A DNA stretch of 64,000 nucleotides, taken from assembly GCF_006517255.1 (NCBI RefSeq), contig NZ_CP041185.1, positions 3,658,001 to 3,722,000 on the forward strand. The letters run 5' to 3'. The notes under the pieces were generated by a model. That model made no database searches and had not been told where the DNA came from. It saw only the letters and a list, made by a program, of their open reading frames with translations. The stretch comes from Janthinobacterium tructae (GTDB lineage Bacteria > Pseudomonadota > Gammaproteobacteria > Burkholderiales > Burkholderiaceae_D). This document shows positions 38,740 to 48,055 of this stretch, piece by piece; position 1 is the stretch's first letter; every line of letters begins with the position of its first letter. Both the position numbers and the translations under genes were made by a program.

Positions 38740-39047
38740 ATCAACGAGCCTGATGAAAACTGAAGAAAAAAAAAGCCAACCGTGGGGCATCAATCAATGC
38801 CGCGCTTCGGTTCGCCACTAAAAATGGGCATTTCTTTGGCAGCTAAAATCTCATCAGAGTGCCTTCAAAAATTCATGCAGCCGGATTTTAACTTTGTTTT
38901 CTTATGGTAAATACTTAACTTGTTTCCCACCCGGGACAATCGCGCTGCAAAGGCCTTTGAAGCGCAATTGCCCTGCACACACGTCCGATTGCATTGACGA
39001 GTGTAACGTTCCGTGCCGGCATGAGATGCCAGCATGAACAGGAAGAC

Positions 39048-40259
39048 TTACTGCTTGTACGCCTGGCGCAACGCAGCCCAACGCGCGAGATTTCCGACAT
39101 CGCTACGCATGCGCAAGTAGCTGTCACGCAGTAGCGCAATGATTGCGGCCAGCACGATGCCGCCGAATAGCCCGCCGAGCAAAAGGCGTCCGCTCTGCGG
39201 CCCAGATTTCTTCTCAGGCACGACGGCAGCATCTAGTAGTTGGATAACCGAGGAATCTTTTGATTCATCAATTTTTGCCAGCTCGTATTGCTTGGCCATC
39301 ATTTCGAACATAGTTTCGTAATACTTCACCTCACGCAGGCTACGGATATATTCCACGCCGACTTCCGGAATTTTTCTGGTCGCCATCATTGCATCACCCT
39401 GCGACGATTCCTGCCCTTTTTTCAGTTTGCCCAATTGCGCATTCAAACCACGTACCTCTTCCTGCAAACGTATATACTCGGGATTATTCGCAGTCGCAAA
39501 TGAGCGCATAGCGCTTAACTGGACTTCTTTCGCGCCGATCATGCCCTGCAATTGTGCTTCGTTGGCAATGATACTTTTGACTTGCGCGTCGAGTTGCAGC
39601 ATGCCCGTCGTTTCCTGCATCTTGCGCATAGTCACTTCAGCTTCGGCAAGTTGATTCTTAACCGTCTTGAGCTGACCTTCAAAATAAAGTCGCCGGCGCG
39701 CTGCTTCCGTCACGGCAAGAGTACGTGTCAGGCGTACCAGTTGCTCGACATAGGCATTGGCAAGTTGCGCAGCAAAACGCGGATCGCTGTCTTCAACAGC
39801 GATCCGTATCATGCCATCCTTGCCGCTAATAAACGTGGCTTTCTTCAGCAACTCCTTGCGAACGTCGTCCATAGTAGTTTCATCATACCGCTCCTGCAAT
39901 TTGAACTGAGTGATCAGTTGATCGCTGATGGTGCGGCTTTGCAGCATACCAACATAAATATCATTAGGATTTTTTAAACCTCCCAGTCCGCCAGCGGCAG
40001 CCGACAAACCACCAAGTTGAGACAACATCATGCTGGCGGCCGAAGTCGCTTGCTGCGGAGGCAAAATGGCGGCAGTACTGACAAAGAAAGGTTTCATCAG
40101 AAAAGCGGCCGCGATAGCGGCGATCATGGTGAGGATAGGTATGACCACCATGATTTTTCGCTGGCGCGCAAAAATAGCGAGTACATCGATCAGATTGAAC
40201 GATTCTGTATCGTCACCGTTCCCAGCATGTGGCAATACAGTTGCAACTTTATCGTGCAT
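39048..40259 (-). CDS. Wzz/GumC-type polysaccharide chain-length protein
   Basis: This 403-residue inner-membrane protein has a membrane helix at about 36-55, a large periplasmic coiled-coil region (Gln/Glu/Lys-rich, about residues 180-300), and a second helix near 365-385 preceded by a Pro-rich stretch (VVPEKKSGPQSGR). This is the layout of a polysaccharide copolymerase, which sets chain length and contacts the exporter. The cytoplasmic tail is short (about 20 residues) and has no tyrosine kinase, and no separate Wzc kinase is seen nearby. It lies 54 bp after the wza-like gene, in one operon. Confidence 0.9.
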   Translation of the reverse strand: MHDKVATVLPHAGNGDDTESFNLIDVLAIFARQRKIMVVIPILTMIAAIAAAFLMKPFFVSTAAILPPQQATSAASMMLSQLGGLSAAAGGLGGLKNPNDIYVGMLQSRTISDQLITQFKLQERYDETTMDDVRKELLKKATFISGKDGMIRIAVEDSDPRFAAQLANAYVEQLVRLTRTLAVTEAARRRLYFEGQLKTVKNQLAEAEVTMRKMQETTGMLQLDAQVKSIIANEAQLQGMIGAKEVQLSAMRSFATANNPEYIRLQEEVRGLNAQLGKLKKGQESSQGDAMMATRKIPEVGVEYIRSLREVKYYETMFEMMAKQYELAKIDESKDSSVIQLLDAAVVPEKKSGPQSGRLLLGGLFGGIVLAAIIALLRDSYLRMRSDVGNLARWAALRQAYKQ

Positions 40260-40313
40260 AATTTTCTTTCAAATAAGCGCAGTTCGACGAGCGAACTGCA
40301 CCATACAAAATGT

Positions 40314-42191
40314 TTAGTTTTTGAGAACCTTCAAACCGGCGGCGCCCAAACCAAATTGATAAAAGATCGCCGTCCATTCCTTCAATTCCTGCATGAAGGA
40401 GCCGCGTACGATTTTCTCGGGCACCACGACAATGTCGCCTGGATTCAAGGCTGCACCACCCAATCCGGAAAACCAGCCGGTGTTGCGGCCGCTTTGCGCC
40501 GTGCCATCAGCACGGACCACATACATCTCAGACTTGTCCGCACCGTCAGTCACACCGCCAGCCAAATCCACATAGTTGCGGACCGTGCGCTTTGGCCGGT
40601 ATACAAATGTGTTTTGCTGGAATACCGAGCCAAGCACGTCAATCGTATTTGGGCGACGCGGAATGTACACGCTGTCGCCATCGCGCAGCGGCACATCTGG
40701 CAAATTCTTCACTTGCGCATCACCGTCTGGCAATTCGAGTACGATGCGACCAGTCGCCTTTACAGTACGCAGCTTTTGCACGATACGGCGCTGCTGTTCT
40801 GCTTCCATCGCCACTTTGCTGGCGTTTTCCTTGTCAGTCGTAATGCTCAACCGCTGAGTAGCCGCCGAATCAAGCTCGCGCTCGAAACGGTCGGCAATTT
40901 CATCAAGCTTGGACTGCTGCGCGGCGCGAATCGAATCACGCCTCAATTCTGTGGCGTAGATATATCCATTCTCCGTAACACCTCCAATGCGGCTTATCAA
41001 TTCGCGCAGCGTTTCTCCTTTATTTAGTTTAACAACACCAGTCTGCTTGACTTCGCCGGAAACGCGTACGTATTCGGTCTGAAGCTGCGACTGCACAGGA
41101 ATCGCGCCAGGCGAAAATACGCGCAAGATGTCGGTCGATGCCACAGGCACTGCTGCCAGCGCGCTGCTGCCGCCATCCTTATCTACAGTCACATCGAGGA
41201 TGGATTGGAAACGGTTGTTGATGCTTTTCTCGACGATGACTTGTTTGCTTGAAGCTGCAGAATCAAAACCACCGGCCCAGGACGTGACGTCTTGCAAGGT
41301 GGCTGAACCCTTCAATTCGAAAATGGCGGGGCGTTTCACGTTACCGGTCAACGCGACCAGCGGACCGACTTCGGGGATATAAATCACATCGCCATCACGC
41401 AAGGTCAAGTCATGCGATTTGTCGCCCTTGAGTAACATGTCATAGACATCGAAAGTGGCAACCGTTTGTCCAGCGCGCTTGAGTTGGATATTACGCATGC
41501 TACCACTAGCATCCGGCCCACCGGAAGTAAACAAGGCATTGAGGAGGCTGCTCATGGCGCTGAGCGTGTACGTACCGGGACGTACTGCATGGCCGACCAC
41601 ATAGACTTGCAAAGAATGCGTCTGCGCAATGCTGGCGCTCAACTCAAAATTGGTGAAGAATTTCCCTACTGCTTTTTTCAGATAACCCTGTAGATCACCA
41701 TACCGTACGCCGCTGACTTTGACGGAACCCACGCGTGGGATATAGATAGAGCCGCTACGGTCGACCGTAGTGCTAATATCGATATCGACCATGCCCCAGC
41801 CACGGATCTGCAACTCGTCACCTGTGCCAATCAGATAATCCTGGTTGGCCTGCGCACCTTCGAATGGGGCAAAGGTACTGGGCACATCGCCGAACAAATC
41901 GGCACCAAACACTTGCAGAGGCTGCCCAGTAACGCCGGTGACAAATGCAGCAAAACCGGCTGTGTCCGCGCGCGCCACGCTGGCAGGGCGCGCTGGCCGG
42001 AGCACTGGCTGTGTTACACGCTGCTCATTGCGAGAGTTCTTGATGCTCGGCAACGGGCTGCTCTGTATGGTACGGCCAGCATCAGCTTCATCCTGCTGTG
42101 CCATGGCAAGCGGTGAAACCATCCCCAATGCACATGCGGATAATATCAATTGTCTAACAAGTGGTCGTGTTATGTGAAAATATTTTTTCAT
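40314..42191 (-). CDS. Polysaccharide export protein with SLBB domains (Wza-like, no lipobox)
   Basis: The 625-residue protein has a signal peptide cut near LAMAQ (residue 32). It then has the Poly_export domain (YLIGTGDELQIRGWGMVDID, then VGSVKVSG) and several SLBB repeats (YVVGHAVRPGTYTLS, LTGNVKRPAIFELKG, VSGEVKQTGVVKLNKGE, VLGSVFQQNTFVYRP). No Cys follows the signal, so unlike Wza it should not be lipidated. It is larger than Wza and probably forms the outer-membrane or periplasmic channel with the Wzz-like protein next door. Confidence 0.9.
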   Translation of the reverse strand: MKKYFHITRPLVRQLILSACALGMVSPLAMAQQDEADAGRTIQSSPLPSIKNSRNEQRVTQPVLRPARPASVARADTAGFAAFVTGVTGQPLQVFGADLFGDVPSTFAPFEGAQANQDYLIGTGDELQIRGWGMVDIDISTTVDRSGSIYIPRVGSVKVSGVRYGDLQGYLKKAVGKFFTNFELSASIAQTHSLQVYVVGHAVRPGTYTLSAMSSLLNALFTSGGPDASGSMRNIQLKRAGQTVATFDVYDMLLKGDKSHDLTLRDGDVIYIPEVGPLVALTGNVKRPAIFELKGSATLQDVTSWAGGFDSAASSKQVIVEKSINNRFQSILDVTVDKDGGSSALAAVPVASTDILRVFSPGAIPVQSQLQTEYVRVSGEVKQTGVVKLNKGETLRELISRIGGVTENGYIYATELRRDSIRAAQQSKLDEIADRFERELDSAATQRLSITTDKENASKVAMEAEQQRRIVQKLRTVKATGRIVLELPDGDAQVKNLPDVPLRDGDSVYIPRRPNTIDVLGSVFQQNTFVYRPKRTVRNYVDLAGGVTDGADKSEMYVVRADGTAQSGRNTGWFSGLGGAALNPGDIVVVPEKIVRGSFMQELKEWTAIFYQFGLGAAGLKVLKN

Positions 42192-42232
42192 GCTGTTTTT
42201 TATCTGAATTAATCATTGAATAATGCATGCGC

Positions 42233-42951
42233 CTACAAACGCAAGCTCAAATTTAGTACCTTTTTTAACAACCAACACTCAATTCTTTGGAGCCGGAATT
42301 GGTCGTCAGGCACGAACCACTCTTCGCGCTGAGATTGCCACAGCCAACTGCCGATCGCATAGCCGAGAATACCGCCGGCACCGTATCGGACACCCAGTGT
42401 TTGCGGTCGCCCGCGCGACCTGCCGAACCGAGGACGGCTACACCATGCAACCACGGCGCGTCATACTCCTTGGCAAATGGGGTTACTGCAACCAAGGCAA
42501 TTGAAACATGCTCAGAAGGGAAGCGGCCGTCTGAACGTTTTTCTGCATTGCCGAAGCTATCCCAGGCACTCTTTCCGTCACCAGGGCGTGCGCGGGCTAT
42601 CATATGCTTGCTGACACAGGTGACACCAATCTCCTTACGGATCAAGTGAGTCGTTCTGGCAAAGCTATGCAGGGCTTGGCTCATTGTGCGCTCTGAATTC
42701 GCTGGAAAAGTAGTGCACTCAAAACGTGTCGAGACTTAAAGAAGGGTCAGCTACGAATGGGGGCATAATTACACGAATCTAAAAATGTAACCGACACTGA
42801 AGGCACCATCGGACTCAACAACAGCGCGTGGCATATTGATGTAAGCGGACTGCCCGCTATGATTTGGTGTTGCGGCCATGGCGCACGAAGCGCCTATCCG
42901 CAGGTAAGCACAGCAAGAATAATTAATGAAATTTCGGAATACGCGTAACAA
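42233..42951 (-). pseudogene. Decayed second copy of the YjbH-PAP2 gene
   Basis: From TTG 42951 the frame reads LRVFRNFINYS and AATPNHSGQSAYINMPRAVVE, closely matching the start of the intact gene at 35674-38685, until near 42769. The next similarity is to the C-terminal PAP2 part: ARPGDGKSAWDSFGNAEK, PSEHVSIALVAVTPFAKEYDAPWL and RKHWVSD. A frameshift after SDT shifts GGILGYAIGSWLW into another frame (down to 42233). More than 800 residues of the middle are deleted and PSGH has become PSEH. It is dead. Confidence 0.85.
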
Positions 42952-43041
42952 ATCCAAGCACCTAAAAAGCCTGCGCTTGCACTTCCCGCACAAAAGGGAA
43001 AATGTCAATACGGAGGGGGGACAAAACCACAAAACGAGCAA

Positions 43042-43366
43042 AAAAGCCGGAACAGATGGAGATCCCTGCGATGGCGTTTGAATTCGAACTCATCTCATTA
43101 TTTAACTGAAAAAATTATTACAGTTTGAATATTACACCTAGAATTTTAACATTATTTGCTACAAGGAGGCTAAAAATTGCTTTAAAAACAATGCCAAAAA
43201 GCAGCAAATCCAGGTTCATCAACCGGCCCATCTCGTTCTGTGCTGGCTGTACACTAATATCAGGCAAATAGAAAAACATAATGAAAATGAATTCCATTAA
43301 TGCAATTCATGGCAATAACACCACTTCTTTTTGCCCGTCATCGCAACGCTTTTTTGATTTCATCTA
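43042..43366. other. AT-rich gap without a gene
   Basis: No gene or clear terminator was seen between the decayed YjbH-PAP2 copy and the DUF4197 gene. Base composition resembles the promoter regions of the polysaccharide block. Confidence 0.5.
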
Positions 43367-44071
43367 TTATTTCAAACTGCCAAATACCTTGCCGATAATC
43401 TTGCTGCCATACGCAAGCGGATTACTGCGGATGGCTTTCTCTTCCTCGCCTATCATCAGATACAGGCCGTCAAGCGCCCGGTCCGTAACATAGCCTTCCA
43501 CCGTCGACTGCTGCTGCGGTACCAGTCCCGTCTTGCCGATCTGGCTCATGGTGCTGTTGTATTTGCTGGCCAGGCCGGAACGGTCGGTCACGGATTTCAC
43601 GATGGGCAGGAATTTGACGGCCAGCGGCGCCGAGGTCTTCTGGCGGAAGAAATCCGTGACAGAAGTATCGCCACCGGACAGGATATTCTTCGCATCGGTC
43701 ACGCTCATCGACTTGACCGCATCGAGCAGCAAGGGCTTGGCCATGGGCACGGCCGATTCTGCGGCACGGTTCATCGCCACCACCAGATCGTCCAGTTGCT
43801 GGCCGCGGCCCGTCATTTTCAGCAAAGGCTGGGCTTGCTCCAGGATGCCGGGCAGCTTGATTTTGACCTTGTCGTTGTTCAGGAAACCATTCTCGACACC
43901 CAGTTTCGATACGGCGGCAGCGGAACCGGCTTGCAGCGCCGCTTTCAAACCATTGCTGGCATCCTGGTTGCTGAGGGCATCGAGGGGACTGGCGGCGCCT
44001 GCGCCGGACGACAGCAGCGCCAGCGCGCACAGGATGGCAGCCGGACGGCCAGGGAAAGGGTTCAGGCGCAT
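43367..44071 (-). CDS. DUF4197 family protein, exported
   Basis: The 234-residue protein has a signal peptide (cut near GAGAAS, residue 27). The body matches DUF4197: GLKAALQAGSAAAVSKLG, FLNNDKVKIKLPGILEQAQ, MAKPLLLDAVKSMSVTDAKNIL and a C-terminal EGYVTDRALDGLYLMIGEEE. It is expected in the periplasm or outer membrane. The family's function is unknown. It stands alone, 181 bp from the Sel1 gene. Confidence 0.88.
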   Translation of the reverse strand: MRLNPFPGRPAAILCALALLSSGAGAASPLDALSNQDASNGLKAALQAGSAAAVSKLGVENGFLNNDKVKIKLPGILEQAQPLLKMTGRGQQLDDLVVAMNRAAESAVPMAKPLLLDAVKSMSVTDAKNILSGGDTSVTDFFRQKTSAPLAVKFLPIVKSVTDRSGLASKYNSTMSQIGKTGLVPQQQSTVEGYVTDRALDGLYLMIGEEEKAIRSNPLAYGSKIIGKVFGSLK

Positions 44072-44252
44072 GGTTTTCCTTTTCTAAAGACTATACAGAC
44101 CACCTTATTCTGGAACATTAGCACATCAAAACTGCAAATACTGCAGCAATTTGTTGTGTCTGGGGAAAACAAGGAGGTCCGCAGATGGCGGAGGGAAAGG
44201 ACTATACAGCACCTGCTGTTGTATCCGCGCACGCTAACGCGGATGGTATAAC

Positions 44253-45842
44253 TCAGCCGGCTATCGCCGCCAGATGTTCGCGCACCCGCGCCAGATCTGT
44301 CTCGCGCATGCGCGCCGCTGTCTGGCGCAAGGATTTTTCCGCACCGGCCACGCCGGCGGCGGCGGCCATCGACAGCCAGATATACGCCTGCTGCAAATCG
44401 AGCGGGCCGCCCTGGCCGCTGGCCGCCATCAAGCCCAGGTTCATTTGTGCCCGTGCATGGCCCTGGCGCGCGGCCAGCGCGTACCAGTCCCAGGCGGCAG
44501 CATAATCCTGCGGCACATCCTGACCATTGTCGTGCCGCAGGCCCAGCGCAAACTGGGCCAGGCTGTGGCCCTGCGCGGCGGCGCGGCAGTAACAGGCGCA
44601 GGCCTGCTGGCTGTCGGGCGCCGGGCCATCGTCGCGGTCGTGCAAGACGCCCTGCATGTATTGCGCCGGCGCGTAGTCCTGCTCGGCGGCGCGGCGGTAC
44701 CACTCCAGCGCCAGCGACAGATCCTGCGGTACGCCCTGGCCATGTTCATAGCGCAGGCCAAGGTCGAATTGCGCCCGCACATGTCCCTGGTCGGCCGCCT
44801 TGCGGTACCAGAAGATGGCTTCCTGCGCATCGGCAGGCATGCCCTGTCCATGCTCATACAGGAGTCCCAGCTGATACTGCGCGGCAGGAAAACCCTGCCC
44901 GGCCGCCTGGCGGTAGAACACCTGCGCGCGGGTATAGTCCTGCGCGCCATGTTCATGGTGCAGGCCCAGGTTGTGCTGGGCCGCCGCGTGGCCCTGCCCT
45001 GCCGCCTTCACGTACCACGCCAGCGCCGCCTGTTTATCGCAGGGCACGCCCTGGCCATTGTCGTAGATCAGGCCCAGGTTGAACTGCGAACTGGCGTGGC
45101 CCTGCTCGGCCGCGCGCCGGTACCAGCTGATCGCCTGCCTGCTGTCCTGCGGCAGCACGTCGCCGTTTTCATAGCGCAGCGCCAGGTTGAACTGGGCCGG
45201 CGCATAGCCCTGCTCGGCCGCCTTGCGCATCCAGGCAGTCGCCTGCTGGCGGTCCTGCCGCACGCCCTGGCCATTGTCGTAGCGCAGGCCCAGGTTGAAC
45301 TGCGCGCGCGCATAACCCTGTTCGGCCGCCTTGCGATACCAATTGATGGCTTGCACGAAATCCTGCGGCACGCCCTTGCCATTGTCATACATCATGCCCA
45401 GATTGTTTTGCGCGCCCGCGTCGCCCTGCTCGGCCGCGCGGCTGAACCACAGCATGGCTTGCCCGCTATCTTGCGCCAGTCCCTGGCCCTTGGCATACAG
45501 CCAGCCCAGGTTGTACTGCGCCGCCGCGTAACCCTGCTCGGCCGCCTGCTGGTACCAGTGCGCGGCCTGCACAAAATCCTGCGCCACGCCCTGTCCCTTC
45601 TGGCACATCACGCCCAGGTTGTATTGCGCGTGCTCGAGTCCCTGCGCGGCAGCCAGGCCATACCAGTGCAGCGCCAGCGCATAGCTTTGCTCGATACCCT
45701 GGCCGTTGAAATACATGAAGCCCAGGCCGTGCTGCGCATGCGCATTGCCCTTCTCGGCCAGCCCTTTCAGGCGCAGGTAATCAGCTGTGTAATGAGCAGC
45801 AGTATAATGAGCAGCCGTGGAGCGGGGAGCGGCAGGCGGCAT
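44253..45842 (-). CDS. Sel1-repeat protein, 13 repeats
   Basis: The 529-residue product consists of 13 Sel1/TPR-like repeats of 36 residues (pattern AxAQxNLGxxYxxGxGVxQD), from about residue 34 to 500, and a short helical tail. One repeat (the eighth) is three residues short. There is no signal peptide, so it is probably a cytoplasmic scaffold. Its start lies 3 bp after the stop of the GGDEF-EAL gene, so it is in that operon. Sel1 proteins often organise signalling or secretion complexes; the partner here is likely one of the two upstream signalling proteins. Confidence 0.9.
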   Translation of the reverse strand: MPPAAPRSTAAHYTAAHYTADYLRLKGLAEKGNAHAQHGLGFMYFNGQGIEQSYALALHWYGLAAAQGLEHAQYNLGVMCQKGQGVAQDFVQAAHWYQQAAEQGYAAAQYNLGWLYAKGQGLAQDSGQAMLWFSRAAEQGDAGAQNNLGMMYDNGKGVPQDFVQAINWYRKAAEQGYARAQFNLGLRYDNGQGVRQDRQQATAWMRKAAEQGYAPAQFNLALRYENGDVLPQDSRQAISWYRRAAEQGHASSQFNLGLIYDNGQGVPCDKQAALAWYVKAAGQGHAAAQHNLGLHHEHGAQDYTRAQVFYRQAAGQGFPAAQYQLGLLYEHGQGMPADAQEAIFWYRKAADQGHVRAQFDLGLRYEHGQGVPQDLSLALEWYRRAAEQDYAPAQYMQGVLHDRDDGPAPDSQQACACYCRAAAQGHSLAQFALGLRHDNGQDVPQDYAAAWDWYALAARQGHARAQMNLGLMAASGQGGPLDLQQAYIWLSMAAAAGVAGAEKSLRQTAARMRETDLARVREHLAAIAG

Positions 45843-45845
45843 GGG

Positions 45846-48050
45846 TCAGGCCTCGATGGCCAGCGTCTGCGACAGCGCGGGGGCGGCATCGACGATCAGG
45901 CGGTTCTGCTCCTGCAGCACGCCGATGAAGCTGCCCAGCGAAATGGGCCGGTGGTACAGATAGCCCTGCATCGTGGTGCAACCCTTGTCCTGCAGATAGC
46001 GCGCCTGGCCTTCTGTTTCCACGCCTTCGGCGATCAGGTGCAGGCCCAGCCCGCGCGCAATCGAGATGATGGCCAGGATCACGGGATAGTGTCCGTGCTC
46101 GTCGTGGATTTCCTTCACAAACGACTGGTCGATCTTGATGGTGTGGATGGGGAAGCGGTGCAGGTACGACAGCGAGGAATAGCCGGTACCGAAATCGTCG
46201 ATGGCGACCGAGACGCCCAGCTGGCACAGCTTGTTCAACTGCTCGATCGCATATTGCGGATTGCGGATGCAGATGTTTTCCGTGATTTCCACTTCGATCT
46301 TTTCCGGCGCGATGCCATAGCGCGTCAGCGCGCCGCGCATCTTTTCGAAAAAGTCGCCCCGGTCCAGGTATTGCGGCGACAGATTCAGCGACAGGCGCAC
46401 GGCTTCGCCGCCGGCCGCGTTCCACTGCACCAGGTCGCGGCACAGGGCGCCCAGCATCCAGTCCGAGATCGGCAGCATCAAGCCGTTTTCCTCGGCAAAC
46501 GGCAGGAATTCGCCGGCCGTCAGCAAGCCCCGCTGCGGGTGGTTCCAGCGCATCAGGCCTTCGGCGCCGACGATGCGGCCCGTCATCACGTCCACCTGCG
46601 GCTGGTAATACATCTCCAGCTGGTTCAGCTCCAGCGCCTTGCGCAGGCTCTGCTCGAGCGCGATCTTCTGGTGCGACACATCGAGCATGGACTCGTGATA
46701 AAAACTGTGGCCGTTCTTGCCCAGCGCCTTGACCTGGTACATGGCGATGTCGGCATGGCGCAGCAGCTCGTCGATGGTCTCGCCGTCACCCGGATAGATG
46801 GCGATGCCGATGGAGGCCGAAATATGCACCTGGTTGCCATCGAGGTCGAAGGGCTGGTGCAGGCATTCGAGGAATTTGTCGGCGATCAGGCGCGCATCCT
46901 GGCGGTCGCGCAGTTCCGGCAGCACGATGGTGAATTCATCGCCGCCCTGGCGCGCCAGCGTATCGCCGCGGCGCAAACAATCCTTCAGGCGCAGCGCCAC
47001 CTGCTGCAGCAACTCGTCACCCTTCACGTGGCCCAGGGTATCGTTGACCAGTTTAAAACGATCGAGGTCGATGAACATCACGGCCAGCTCCGTCAGCTTG
47101 CGCCGCGCCTGGATCACGGCCAGGCCCAGGCGGTCCTTGAACAGCATGCGGTTCGGCAAGTCCGTCAGGATGTCGTGGTAAGCCTGGTAGGAGATGACTT
47201 CCTCGGCCCGTTTGCGGTCGGTGATGTCGCGCGCCACGCCATACGTGCCGAAATATTCCTGCTTCCTGGCGTCGTGATCGAGGCCGTGCATGCCGATCGA
47301 ATTGAGCGGAATCGTCATCAGCGTGTTGTTGAAGGTACGGTCGCTGCCACTGCCGCTATGGCACTTCAGGCGCAGTTCCACATTGCGCGAGGCGCGCTCG
47401 TCGAGGCGGCGCTCATTGAAGGCATAGCGCGCCCGCTCCTGGTCTTCGTCGTGCACGAGGATCGAATAATGGCTGCCGATCAGCTCTTCGCGGTTAAAGC
47501 CCAGCAACTGGTGCACCCGATCGTTGATGAAGGTGATGCGGCCTTCGTGGTTCAGGGTATAGATGATATCGGGCGAGCTGTCGACCAGGTAGCGGTACAT
47601 CTTTTCCGAGTTTTCCAGCTGCAGCGCGATGCGCTCGTTTTCCAGCGCCAGCTTGCGCTTTTGCAGCGCGTTCTCCACCGTCTTGAGCAGCTCCTCGCGA
47701 CTGTAAGGTTTGCGCAGATAATCGTATGCGCCGCGCTTCAGGGCACCGATGGCCGCCTCGATGCCGACGTCGCCGCTCATGACGATCACGTCGCCCTCGA
47801 TGCCGCGCCGGTTGATGTGGTCCATGATTTCATGGCCGCTCATGTCGGGCAGGCGCAAATCGAGCAGGATCAGGTCGAAGCGCAGTTTCGACAACTGCGC
47901 CAGCGCCTCGCTGCCGCAGGTGGCCGTGTACAGCTGGTAGCCGCGGTCCTTCAGCAATTCGTGCAGGGAAGCGAGCAGGCGGGGCTCGTCATCGACCAGC
48001 AGAATGCGCGGGCTGTTTTCCAGGTCAAATGGAATGGCGGAGGAGTTCAT
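45846..48050 (-). CDS. REC-PAS-GGDEF-EAL cyclic-di-GMP signalling protein
   Basis: The 734-residue protein has a receiver domain (Asp64 in ILLDLRLPDM), a PAS domain (about 150-280), GGDEF (369-373) with the inhibitory I-site RRGD at 360-363, and an EAL domain whose signature is EGL (497-499). The remaining EAL motifs are intact: NLSPQYL, EITEN, DDFGTGYSSL, KIDQSFVK. It can in principle make and degrade c-di-GMP, controlled by phosphorylation. The HDOD-GAF-kinase gene begins 5 bp upstream and is the likely phosphodonor. Confidence 0.94.
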   Translation of the reverse strand: MNSSAIPFDLENSPRILLVDDEPRLLASLHELLKDRGYQLYTATCGSEALAQLSKLRFDLILLDLRLPDMSGHEIMDHINRRGIEGDVIVMSGDVGIEAAIGALKRGAYDYLRKPYSREELLKTVENALQKRKLALENERIALQLENSEKMYRYLVDSSPDIIYTLNHEGRITFINDRVHQLLGFNREELIGSHYSILVHDEDQERARYAFNERRLDERASRNVELRLKCHSGSGSDRTFNNTLMTIPLNSIGMHGLDHDARKQEYFGTYGVARDITDRKRAEEVISYQAYHDILTDLPNRMLFKDRLGLAVIQARRKLTELAVMFIDLDRFKLVNDTLGHVKGDELLQQVALRLKDCLRRGDTLARQGGDEFTIVLPELRDRQDARLIADKFLECLHQPFDLDGNQVHISASIGIAIYPGDGETIDELLRHADIAMYQVKALGKNGHSFYHESMLDVSHQKIALEQSLRKALELNQLEMYYQPQVDVMTGRIVGAEGLMRWNHPQRGLLTAGEFLPFAEENGLMLPISDWMLGALCRDLVQWNAAGGEAVRLSLNLSPQYLDRGDFFEKMRGALTRYGIAPEKIEVEITENICIRNPQYAIEQLNKLCQLGVSVAIDDFGTGYSSLSYLHRFPIHTIKIDQSFVKEIHDEHGHYPVILAIISIARGLGLHLIAEGVETEGQARYLQDKGCTTMQGYLYHRPISLGSFIGVLQEQNRLIVDAAPALSQTLAIEA

Positions 48051-48055
48051 GGACG

